From NCBI GenBank assembly GCA_903940375.1, contig CAJAKT010000034.1, forward strand, positions 1 through 9,172: 9,172 bases of DNA. The letters run 5' to 3'. Positions within the stretch are counted from its first letter, which is position 1; each line of letters begins with the position of its first letter. This document shows, piece by piece, positions 1-6,604 of the stretch. The stretch comes from an uncultured bacterium (GTDB lineage Bacteria > Actinomycetota > Actinomycetes > S36-B12). Made by a program: the position numbers and the translations under genes. A model generated the notes under the pieces. The model was given only the letters and a program-made list of their open reading frames with translations, did not search any database and was not told the DNA's origin.

Positions 1-123
1 CGGATCTGGGACGACGGCATCATCGACCCGCGTGACACCCGCACCGTGCTCACCCTGGCGCTGTCGGCCGTCCACTCGGGCCCGGTCCAGGGCACCGACT
101 CCTACGGTGTCTTCCGGATGTGA
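1..123 (+). CDS. Acyl-CoA carboxylase carboxyltransferase (beta) subunit, C-terminal fragment
   Basis: Forty codons are open from the first base to the TGA at 121-123; the start lies upstream of the window. The residues read RIWDDGIIDPRDTR, then a helix ending in a short tail. The WDDGIIDPRDTR pattern is the conserved C-terminal signature of carboxyltransferase beta subunits of the methylcrotonyl-, propionyl- and geranyl-CoA carboxylase family, just before the last helix. The protein would transfer the carboxyl group from carboxybiotin to an acyl-CoA in the cytoplasm, in complex with the alpha subunit encoded immediately downstream. Its TGA overlaps the ATG at 123, which supports co-translation and a fixed subunit ratio. 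The residues that set acyl-CoA choice are in the missing part, so methylcrotonyl-, geranyl- or another branched acyl-CoA cannot be decided here. Confidence 0.88.
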   Translation, partial: RIWDDGIIDPRDTRTVLTLALSAVHSGPVQGTDSYGVFRM

Positions 124-2180
124 TGACGATGCCCACCAGCGCGCGCATCCGCCGCATCCTGATCGCCAACCGTGGCGAGATCGCCTCCCGCGTCATCCGC
201 ACTGCGCGTGATCTGGGCATCTCCACGGTGGCCGTGCACTCCGACCCGGATGCGGATGCCCCGTACGTCCGTGCGGCCGATCGCTCGGTGCGGCTGCCGG
301 GTGTCTCAAGTGCCCAGACGTACCTGGACGGCGCCCTGATCATCTCGGCCGCACTCGCCTCGGGAGCGGATGCCATCCATCCCGGCTACGGATTCCTCTC
401 GGAGAACCCCGGCTTCGCGCGAGCGGTCGGCGACGCAGGCCTGATCTGGATCGGCCCGACGCCGGAGTCCATCGAGGCGATGGCGCTCAAGGTCGAGGCC
501 AAGCGCATTGCGCACGCGGCCAGTGTCCCGCTCGTCCCCGGAGCCGAGCTTCCGCAGGGGCTCTCGGACGCTGACGTCCTGCTCGCATGTGACGCAGTGG
601 GCTATCCGCTGCTCGTGAAGGCCAGCGCCGGCGGCGGTGGCAAGGGGATGAAGATCGTCGGTGCTCGTGACGAACTCGTCGAGGCGCTGCAGTCCGCGCG
701 GCGTGAGGCACTGAGCTCCTTCGGGGACGACACCATCTTCGTCGAGCGATACCTCACCGGAGCGCGGCACGTCGAGGTGCAGGTCTTCGGCGATGTCCAC
801 GGAAACGTCGTCCACCTCTTCGAACGCGAGTGCTCCATCCAGCGTCGCCACCAGAAGGTCATCGAGGAGGCTCCGTCGCCGGGAGTCACCCCGGCGGTCC
901 GAGCGCGTCTGCACGCTGCAGCGGTCTCGCTCGCCTCGGCGATCGGCTACGTCGGTGCGGGCACGGTGGAGTTCATGGTGTTCGGCGCGGGTGACGAGCA
1001 GGAGTTCTCCTTCCTGGAGATGAACACGCGCCTGCAGGTCGAACACCCGGTCACCGAGGAGATCACCGGCATCGACCTCGTGGCCTGGCAGATCGCTGTT
1101 GCTCAAGGGGACGCTCTGCCGCTGGCCCAGCAGGACATTCACTCGAGGGGCCACGCGATCGAGGCCCGCCTCTACGCGGAGGATCCGGCCCACGACTACC
1201 TGCCGGCGACGGGTGTGATCCATGCCTTTGGCGTGCCGGAGCGGACCGGCCTGCGTGTCGACTCGGGGATTGCCAGCGGAAGCGTCATCACACCGCATTA
1301 CGACCCGATGCTCGCGAAGGTGATCGGCCACGCAGCCACGCGGGAGCAGGCGGCCGCACTGCTGGCCGACGGACTTGCACGCATGACGCTGCATGCGCCG
1401 GTGACGAACCGCGACTCCCTGGTCGCGATCCTTCGATCCGAGCCCTTCCTCAGTGGCGACACCACGACCGCTTTCCTCGATCAGCATCCCGCCGTTCTCG
1501 ACCCGATCACGTGCGCAGAGGACCAGCAGCGTCACGCGATTGCGGTGGCGTACGTCATCGAGGCTCTGGATGCACCGGCCGACCCGGTGCCCCTGGCGTG
1601 GCGCAATGTGCCGGCGGCCCCTGAGTTCGTCACCCTCCAGCGCCGCGGGCGCCCCGGCTTCCTCACCGTCCTGGTCGACCGCCATCGTGACCACGACCGC
1701 ATCCGCCTGGCACGCACGACTGATGTGCCCTACGGCGGGGTCTACGCAGTCGAGGCCGACGAGATCTTCGGTGCGCGGGCTCGCGTGGAGCGGGCGGGCG
1801 GCGACGTCATCGCCATCGTCGAGGTCGACGGTGTCGCAGCGCGCTGCCGCGTGACTCGCTACAACAACGAGGTGTTCGTGGACGACGGCATCCACTCGTC
1901 CGCCTGGATCGTCGAACCGCGCTTCGCCGACCACTCTGGGGATGCGCTCGGGCACGGTGCGGTCACGCCGGTGCCGGGCACGATCACCGTAGTCGCCGTC
2001 GCCGCGGGAGATACCGTGGTCGAGGGCCAGCTGCTCGTGGTGCTCGAGGCGATGAAGATGGAGCACCGGATCGTGGCGAACGTCGATGGTGTCGTCGAGC
2101 GCGTGCTCGTCGAGGTGGGTCAGTCGGTCGACGCGCACGCCGTCGTCGTCGAGTTCACCGATGAGGTGCCGTCGGCATGA
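123..2180 (+). CDS. Acyl-CoA carboxylase alpha subunit (biotin carboxylase plus biotin carrier), methylcrotonyl/geranyl-CoA carboxylase type
   Basis: This 685-residue protein carboxylates its own biotin with ATP and bicarbonate and presents it to the beta subunit encoded just upstream. The N-terminal biotin carboxylase domain starts with RILIANRGEIASRVIR near residue 8. It has the ATP-grasp glycine loop ASAGGGGKGM (167-176), ERECSIQRRHQK (234-245) and EMNTRLQVEHPVTE (from 299), so the ATP and biotin sites look intact. A linker region of about 450-600 corresponds to the BT domain that contacts the beta subunit. The C-terminal biotinyl domain carries EAMKMEH, with biotin lysine K645. The length and BC-BT-BCCP order fit methylcrotonyl- and geranyl-CoA carboxylase alpha subunits (LiuD, AtuF) rather than the shorter AccA3 type. 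The start is uncertain: GTG 120, ATG 123 and ATG 129 are in frame and none has a clear ribosome binding site. ATG 123 was chosen because it overlaps the preceding stop. Confidence 0.95.
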   Translation: MTMPTSARIRRILIANRGEIASRVIRTARDLGISTVAVHSDPDADAPYVRAADRSVRLPGVSSAQTYLDGALIISAALASGADAIHPGYGFLSENPGFARAVGDAGLIWIGPTPESIEAMALKVEAKRIAHAASVPLVPGAELPQGLSDADVLLACDAVGYPLLVKASAGGGGKGMKIVGARDELVEALQSARREALSSFGDDTIFVERYLTGARHVEVQVFGDVHGNVVHLFERECSIQRRHQKVIEEAPSPGVTPAVRARLHAAAVSLASAIGYVGAGTVEFMVFGAGDEQEFSFLEMNTRLQVEHPVTEEITGIDLVAWQIAVAQGDALPLAQQDIHSRGHAIEARLYAEDPAHDYLPATGVIHAFGVPERTGLRVDSGIASGSVITPHYDPMLAKVIGHAATREQAAALLADGLARMTLHAPVTNRDSLVAILRSEPFLSGDTTTAFLDQHPAVLDPITCAEDQQRHAIAVAYVIEALDAPADPVPLAWRNVPAAPEFVTLQRRGRPGFLTVLVDRHRDHDRIRLARTTDVPYGGVYAVEADEIFGARARVERAGGDVIAIVEVDGVAARCRVTRYNNEVFVDDGIHSSAWIVEPRFADHSGDALGHGAVTPVPGTITVVAVAAGDTVVEGQLLVVLEAMKMEHRIVANVDGVVERVLVEVGQSVDAHAVVVEFTDEVPSA

Positions 2181-3604
2181 GAGAGCCCATCCGGATTGCG
2201 AACTGCAGCGGCTTCTTCGGTGACCGGCTGGCCGCCGCGCGCGAGATGGTCGATGACGGGCCGATCGATGTGCTCACCGGCGACTGGCTGGCCGAGCTGA
2301 CGATGCTGATCCTGATGCGGCAGAAGCTCAAGCGGGGCAACGGTTTCGCGGGCACCTTCCTGACGCAGGTGGAGCAGGTGCTGGGCACCTGCTCTGACCG
2401 TGGCATTCGCATCGTGAGCAATGCCGGCGGACTCGACCCCCTGGCGCTTGGCGATGCTGTAGACGAGCTCGCCACGAGGCTGGGCATCCCGGTCCGTGTG
2501 GGTGTCGTGTCGGGCGACGATCTCATGCCGCGGATGGCAGAGCTCCTGCAGTCAGGTGAGGGGTTCGTGAACCTCGACACCGGTGAGACCCTCGCGGAAG
2601 CGGGGGCGGTTCCGATCACGGCCAACGCCTATATCGGTGGCGAGCCGATTGCTGATGCGCTCCGCGCCGGTGCCGACATCGTCGTGACGGGCCGCGTCAC
2701 CGATGCAGCCCTGGTCATCGGCCCCGCGGCCTGGTGGCATGGCTGGGACTTCGCGGCCGCACGGTCGGGTGACAAGACGATGGGCGATGCGCTGGCGGGA
2801 GCGCTCGTCGCGGGCCATGTCATCGAGTGCGGCGCGCAGGCGTGCGGCGGGAACTACGCCTTCTTCCGCGATGTGCCCGGCCTCGAGCACCCGGGCCTGC
2901 CCATCGCGGAGGTTTCTGCCGATGGCAGCACGGTGATCACCAAGCACGAGGGCACGGGCGGCATGGTCACGGTCGGCACGGTGACCGCGCAGCTGCTCTA
3001 CGAGATCGGCGGACCGGCGTATGCCAACCCCGATGTCACCGCTGACTTCGCGACGATCGAACTCGAGCAGGTCGGCCGAGATCGGGTGCGCATCAGCGGG
3101 ACGACGGCACTGCCGGCACCGCTGCGGCTCAAGGTCGCGATGAACTATCTCGGCGGGTTCCGCAACAGCCTGACCCTGGTGCTGACCGGGCTTGATGTCG
3201 AGGCGAAGGCCGATCTCGCGCTGCGCACCATCGCGGGTGTCTCGCTGGAGCAGGTTCGTGACGCCGGAGCCGATGCCATCGCGCTGGCCGGACTGTCGAC
3301 CCTCGCTGTTCGTGAACTCGCCGTCGAGCTGCAGGACAGCGGCATCCTCGATCCGGCCATGCCGGGCGATGCCCAGTCCTTCCTGAGGATCACGGTGAAG
3401 GACACCGACGCCGACCGGGTCGGCAAGGCCTTCACCGCTCCGCTCATCGAGGCGACCCTGTCCTCCTACCCGGGCATGTTCCCGACGACGCCGCCCGGAC
3501 CGGCCAGTCCGTACGGGGTCTACTGGCCGACGACCGTCGACCGGGGGAATGTCAGCGTCTCCGTGCAGGTCGCGGGCGAGCTCGTCGCGGAGGGGACGCC
3601 ATGA
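2177..3604 (+). CDS. atuA: AtuA-family protein (acyclic terpene utilization, DUF1446)
   Basis: This 475-residue protein has the DUF1446/AtuA pattern throughout. IRIANCSGFFGDR is at the N-terminus, TGDWLAELTMLIL near 35-49, SNAGGLDP near 81, GRVTDAAL near 172, and ECGAQACGGNY at 217-227 followed by the HEGTGGMV segment. There is no signal peptide or membrane segment, so it is probably cytosolic. AtuA is encoded with geranyl-CoA carboxylase in Pseudomonas, but its biochemical role is, to my knowledge, not established; no reaction is assigned here. The family is often found as a longer single chain with an extra C-terminal domain. Here that domain is a separate gene starting in the stop codon (ATGA at 3601-3604). 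The start at 2177 overlaps the previous stop by four bases and has GAGGTG at 2163-2168 with 8-base spacing. The family call is secure; the pathway role is inferred from neighbours. Confidence 0.9.
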   Translation: MREPIRIANCSGFFGDRLAAAREMVDDGPIDVLTGDWLAELTMLILMRQKLKRGNGFAGTFLTQVEQVLGTCSDRGIRIVSNAGGLDPLALGDAVDELATRLGIPVRVGVVSGDDLMPRMAELLQSGEGFVNLDTGETLAEAGAVPITANAYIGGEPIADALRAGADIVVTGRVTDAALVIGPAAWWHGWDFAAARSGDKTMGDALAGALVAGHVIECGAQACGGNYAFFRDVPGLEHPGLPIAEVSADGSTVITKHEGTGGMVTVGTVTAQLLYEIGGPAYANPDVTADFATIELEQVGRDRVRISGTTALPAPLRLKVAMNYLGGFRNSLTLVLTGLDVEAKADLALRTIAGVSLEQVRDAGADAIALAGLSTLAVRELAVELQDSGILDPAMPGDAQSFLRITVKDTDADRVGKAFTAPLIEATLSSYPGMFPTTPPGPASPYGVYWPTTVDRGNVSVSVQVAGELVAEGTP

Positions 3605-4032
3605 CAACGGTCCGGCTTCCCCTGGGCACCTTCATCGGCGCGCGCAGCGGCGATAAGGGCGGCGACGCGAACGTCGGCGTATGGGTCATCGATCCAGCGG
3701 AGTCGGCCGCGGTACAGCTTGCGCACGGACAGGATGCTGATCTGACCGTCACATCGCAGGCAGCGGCCCTTGCGGATGCGCGCTATGCCTGGCTGTCAGC
3801 GCTCCTGACCGTCGACGGAGTCCGCGACCTCCTGCCGGAGGCGCGTGGCCTGCGCATCGAGGTCCACCCGCTTGCCAACCTGCGTGCGGTCAACATCGTG
3901 ATCCACGGGATCCTCGGCCGCGGAGTGGCCGAGACCACACGGGTCGATCCGCAGGCCAAGGGCCTCGGCGAGCATCTGAGGGCCCGCATCGTCGACATCC
4001 CGACCGATCTGATCACTGGATCGTCAGCATGA
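3601..4032 (+). CDS. AtuA-related small protein (AtuA C-terminal ferredoxin-fold-like domain)
   Basis: This 143-residue protein opens with a strand leading into GARSGDKGGDANVGVWV (residues 12-28), a signature I recognise from the C-terminal domain of full-length AtuA proteins and from stand-alone AtuA-related proteins. The end, NLRAVNIVIHGILGRGVAETT, is also family-typical. No catalytic function is known to me. Its start codon overlaps the atuA stop (ATGA) and follows GGAGGGG at 3589-3595 with five-base spacing, so the two are translationally coupled. They probably form one complex that replaces the fused protein. The conserved Arg, Ser, Asp and Lys of RSGDKGGD could bind a phosphate or CoA moiety, but that is a guess from residue type only. 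Confidence 0.85.
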   Translation: MTTVRLPLGTFIGARSGDKGGDANVGVWVIDPAESAAVQLAHGQDADLTVTSQAAALADARYAWLSALLTVDGVRDLLPEARGLRIEVHPLANLRAVNIVIHGILGRGVAETTRVDPQAKGLGEHLRARIVDIPTDLITGSSA

Positions 4033-4670
4033 CCGCTCTCGCTGAGGGGGGTCGTGCTCCGCTGTCGGAGCGAGGTCGACGTACCCGCGACCGGCTCGTC
4101 ATCGCGGCGCGCGAGGTGTTCGAGGAGCGGGGCTTCGACGCGACCCGCATGAGTGACATCGCCTCGGCCGCGGGGGTCAGTCACGGCACGGTCTACACGT
4201 GGTTCCCCACCAAGGACGACGCCCTGCACGCGGCTGTCGACTCCGTTACGGAGGAGATGTACTCGGTGCTGAGCACTCCTGAGATAACGGACCCGATCGA
4301 GCGCATCTCGGTGGCGAATGCCCGCTACCTCGAGGTGCATCGCGACACGGCTCGGCTGCTGGAGGTGGTCGCGCAGGCGGCCGTCAATGACGAGTCCTTC
4401 CGAGCAGTTCTGGCCGGACTGCGCAGCACCCATGTCGATCGCGTTGCCAAGACGATTCGTCGGATGCAGAAGGAGGGCCTGGTCGTCGCGTCACTGGATG
4501 CGCGGATCTCGGCAGCCGCCCTCTGCGCGATGGTCGAAGGATTCGCCCGCTACTGGCTGAGCGGTGCCGGTGAGTCCGCTGAGCCCCTCGCCCCTGATGC
4601 TCGAGTCGTCAGGACATTGACCGAGCTGTGGGCGCGCGCCCTCGGCCTCATCGAGCCAGGAGGTGGCTGA
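4029..4670 (+). CDS. TetR/AcrR-family transcriptional regulator inside the operon
   Basis: This 213-residue protein has a TetR N-terminal DNA-binding domain at about 17-62. It begins TRDRLVIAAREVFEERGFDA, continues with the helix-turn-helix DIASAAGVSHGTVYTWFPTK, and is followed by a helical ligand-binding domain (about 65-205). Such proteins usually act as dimeric repressors released by a small molecule. With carboxylase, dehydrogenase and hydratase neighbours, an acyl-CoA or terpenoid acid is the obvious candidate ligand (inference). Its ATG overlaps the previous stop by four bases. The upstream bases show no good ribosome binding site, so translation probably depends on coupling and may be low. 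It sits in the middle of the operon it presumably controls, which implies autoregulation. No operator can be identified because the operon promoter is upstream of the window. Confidence 0.93.
   Translation: MTALAEGGRAPLSERGRRTRDRLVIAAREVFEERGFDATRMSDIASAAGVSHGTVYTWFPTKDDALHAAVDSVTEEMYSVLSTPEITDPIERISVANARYLEVHRDTARLLEVVAQAAVNDESFRAVLAGLRSTHVDRVAKTIRRMQKEGLVVASLDARISAAALCAMVEGFARYWLSGAGESAEPLAPDARVVRTLTELWARALGLIEPGGG
4658..4664 (+). promoter_or_regulatory. Ribosome binding site that fixes the acyl-CoA dehydrogenase start
   Basis: The sequence AGGAGGT lies five bases before the ATG at 4670, inside the last codons of the TetR gene. It is the strongest Shine-Dalgarno match in the operon. It favours ATG 4670 over an in-frame upstream start at 4628, which would add 14 Arg/Pro-rich residues not expected in this enzyme family. 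Confidence 0.75.
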
Positions 4671-5818
4671 TGTTGTTCACGCCCGAGCACGACCAGTTCA
4701 GGCAGAGCGTCCGAAAGCTTGTCGAGGAGGAGATCAATCCCTACGCGGATGAGTGGGAGGAGGCGGAGATCTTCCCCGCGCACGAGCTCTTCCCGAAGCT
4801 GGGCGCGATCGGCGCCTTCGGACTCGAGTACGAACCGGAGTTCGGTGGCGGCGGCGCGGATCATTCCTTCACGCTGGTGCTCGCCGAGGAACTCGGTCGC
4901 AGTGACATGGGCGGGGTGCCCATGGCCATCGCGGTGCAGGCCGGCATGGCGACACCGGCACTCGCGCGATTCGGCAGCGACGAGCTCAAGCGCGAGTTCC
5001 TCGCCCCGACGCTGGCCGGCGACCTCGTCTGCTCGATCGGCGTGAGCGAGCCGGGCGCGGGCTCCGACGTTGCGGGAATCACCACTCGGGCGCGTCGCGA
5101 TGGTGATGACTGGGTGATCAACGGCCGCAAGATGTGGATTACGAGCGGCACGCAGTCAGACTGGATCTGCATGCTCGTCCGTACGTCCGACGAGGGTGGC
5201 TATCAGGGCATGAGCATGATCATCGTGCCGACGACGACGCCGGGCTTCAGCGTCGGCCGCAAGCTCAGGAAGATGGGCAATCACTCATCGGACACCGCCG
5301 AGCTCGTGCTCGACGATGTGCGGGTACCGGTGCGCTACACTATCGGGGAGGAGGGCCGCGGCTTCCAGATGCAGATGGCGCAGTTCCAGGATGAGCGCCT
5401 GTGGATCTGCTACATGGCTGTCACTGGTGCGCGGCGCGCGATCGACCGGACGATCGAGTACCTGCAGATGCGCGAGGCCTTCGGCAAGCCGTTGCTGGCC
5501 AACCAGTACATCCAGTACGAGCTGGCCGAACTCGTGGCCGACATCGATGTCCTGCACGGCTTCCTGCACCACACGGCAGAACGCTACGTCGCGGGCGAGG
5601 ACGTCACGCGTGCGGCCACGGTCGCCAAGCTCCAGGCCGGCCGGCTCAGCCGCCGGGTCGCGGATGCCTGCGTGCAGTTCCACGGCGGTATGGGCTACGC
5701 CGAGGAGATGTGGGTCGCGCGGTACTTCCGCGACTGCCGCCTCGGCAGCATTGGCGGGGGCGCCGATGAGGTCATGCTGCGCATCATCACGATGCTCGAG
5801 GGGATGGGCCGCAAGTGA
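4670..5818 (+). CDS. Acyl-CoA dehydrogenase, isovaleryl-/citronellyl-CoA dehydrogenase type
   Basis: This 382-residue flavoenzyme of normal family length oxidises an acyl-CoA to the 2,3-enoyl-CoA with FAD and passes electrons to ETF. The N-terminal helical domain starts LFTPEHDQFRQSVRKLV. The middle strand domain contains CSIGVSEPGAGSDVAGITTRA and WVINGRKMWITSGTQSDW, which line FAD and substrate. The C-terminal helical domain has YLQMREAFGKPL, QFHGGMGYAEE and RDCRLGSIGGGADEVM. The medium-chain catalytic glutamate position (YEGT region) is IGGG here. A glutamate at E242, in FQDERL, matches the helix-G base of isovaleryl-CoA dehydrogenase, so this is a branched-chain type active site. With the carboxylase and AtuA genes, citronellyl-CoA (AtuD-like), isovaleryl-CoA (LiuA-like) or a related beta-methyl-branched substrate is likely. 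The exact substrate cannot be read from sequence. The ATG overlaps the TetR stop by one base. Confidence 0.93.
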   Translation: MLFTPEHDQFRQSVRKLVEEEINPYADEWEEAEIFPAHELFPKLGAIGAFGLEYEPEFGGGGADHSFTLVLAEELGRSDMGGVPMAIAVQAGMATPALARFGSDELKREFLAPTLAGDLVCSIGVSEPGAGSDVAGITTRARRDGDDWVINGRKMWITSGTQSDWICMLVRTSDEGGYQGMSMIIVPTTTPGFSVGRKLRKMGNHSSDTAELVLDDVRVPVRYTIGEEGRGFQMQMAQFQDERLWICYMAVTGARRAIDRTIEYLQMREAFGKPLLANQYIQYELAELVADIDVLHGFLHHTAERYVAGEDVTRAATVAKLQAGRLSRRVADACVQFHGGMGYAEEMWVARYFRDCRLGSIGGGADEVMLRIITMLEGMGRK

Positions 5819-6597
5819 CCGACGCACCCGTTCGCTACGACGTACTGGCGGGTGTCGCGACGATCACGCTGGACCGGCCAGAGTCGAAGAATCGCCTCGA
5901 CGCCGCGGGGATGGCAGCACTGGGTCAGCATCTGGTGTCAGCTGCTGAGGACGATGCTGTCCGCGTGGTCGTGCTGACCGGGACAGGCAACACGTTCTGT
6001 GCTGGCGCAGACCTGTCAGCAGCTGCTTCGGGGGATGCGGCGGGGTTCGCCGGATCGGGTCCCGAGGCGTTGGTTCGCGTGCTCACGGCGATGCTGGAGC
6101 ACCCCAAGCCGATCATCGCCCGCGTGCAGGGACACGTCGCCGGAGGTGGCAACGGGCTGGTCGCCGCAAGCGACCTGGCGATCGCATCATCAGAGGCGCG
6201 CTTCGCGTTCAGCGAGGTCCGCGTCGGTGTGGCACCGGCCGTGATCTCCGTTGTCTGCCTGCAGGTGATGAATCGTCGCGACGCCCAGGAGCTGCTGCTC
6301 ACCGGTGAGCGGATCGATGCGGCACGGGCGTTGCGTGCCGGACTGGTGACGTCCGTGGCGGCACCGGAGGAACTCGACTCCGTTGTGGACGGCTACGTCG
6401 CAAGCCTGCTGGCCGGAGGCCCGCAGGCGCTGGCGGGGACGAAGGACCTGCTGCGCCGCGTGCCACGCATGGATCAGGTCGACGCCTTCGGCCTGACGGC
6501 AGAGATCTCGGCCGCCTTCTTCTCCTCCGATGAGGCACGTGAGGGTATGACAGCGTTCCTGGAAAAGCGCTCGGCCGCCTGGTTGCCGGGGGAGTGA
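5815..6597 (+). CDS. Enoyl-CoA hydratase/isomerase family protein, methylglutaconyl-/isohexenylglutaconyl-CoA hydratase-like
   Basis: This 260-residue crotonase-fold protein has the oxyanion-hole segments FCAGADLSA (about 62-70) and HVAGGGNGLVAASDLAIA (about 106-123), then FAFSEVRVGVAPAVIS and ELLLTGERIDAARALRAGLV. E134 in FSEVRVG aligns with Glu164 of rat mitochondrial enoyl-CoA hydratase. The Glu144 position is Gly114 in GGGNGL. From memory, the same Gly and the VGxxPAVIS run occur in LiuC/AtuE-type hydratases, which hydrate the glutaconyl-CoA products of methylcrotonyl- or geranyl-CoA carboxylase. That fits the gene order here. The GTG start at 5815 overlaps the previous stop (GTGA), with GAGGGG at 5798-5803 upstream at a rather long spacing. 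It is the last gene of the + strand chain, converging on the cyclase gene after 7 bases. Another crotonase activity remains possible. Confidence 0.88.
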   Translation: MTDAPVRYDVLAGVATITLDRPESKNRLDAAGMAALGQHLVSAAEDDAVRVVVLTGTGNTFCAGADLSAAASGDAAGFAGSGPEALVRVLTAMLEHPKPIIARVQGHVAGGGNGLVAASDLAIASSEARFAFSEVRVGVAPAVISVVCLQVMNRRDAQELLLTGERIDAARALRAGLVTSVAAPEELDSVVDGYVASLLAGGPQALAGTKDLLRRVPRMDQVDAFGLTAEISAAFFSSDEAREGMTAFLEKRSAAWLPGE

Positions 6598-6604
6598 CGC
6601 TCGC

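Noticed and set aside
306..2138. A 610-codon open frame on the - strand opposite the biotin carboxylase gene.
   Set aside because: Its product is Arg/His/Asp-rich with no recognisable motif. It is explained as a high-GC mirror frame of a strongly conserved carboxylase gene.
2552..3607. A 351-codon - strand open frame opposite atuA.
   Set aside because: It has low-complexity Arg/Gly/Asp composition and no domain; the + strand frame has clear AtuA motifs.
4617..4645. TTGACC as the -35 of an internal promoter before the dehydrogenase gene.
   Set aside because: No -10-like sequence occurs at a workable distance; the downstream bases are GC-rich coding sequence.
4628..4669. An upstream GTG start for the acyl-CoA dehydrogenase.
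   Set aside because: It would add 14 Arg/Pro-rich residues foreign to the family, and a strong AGGAGGT sits just before ATG 4670.
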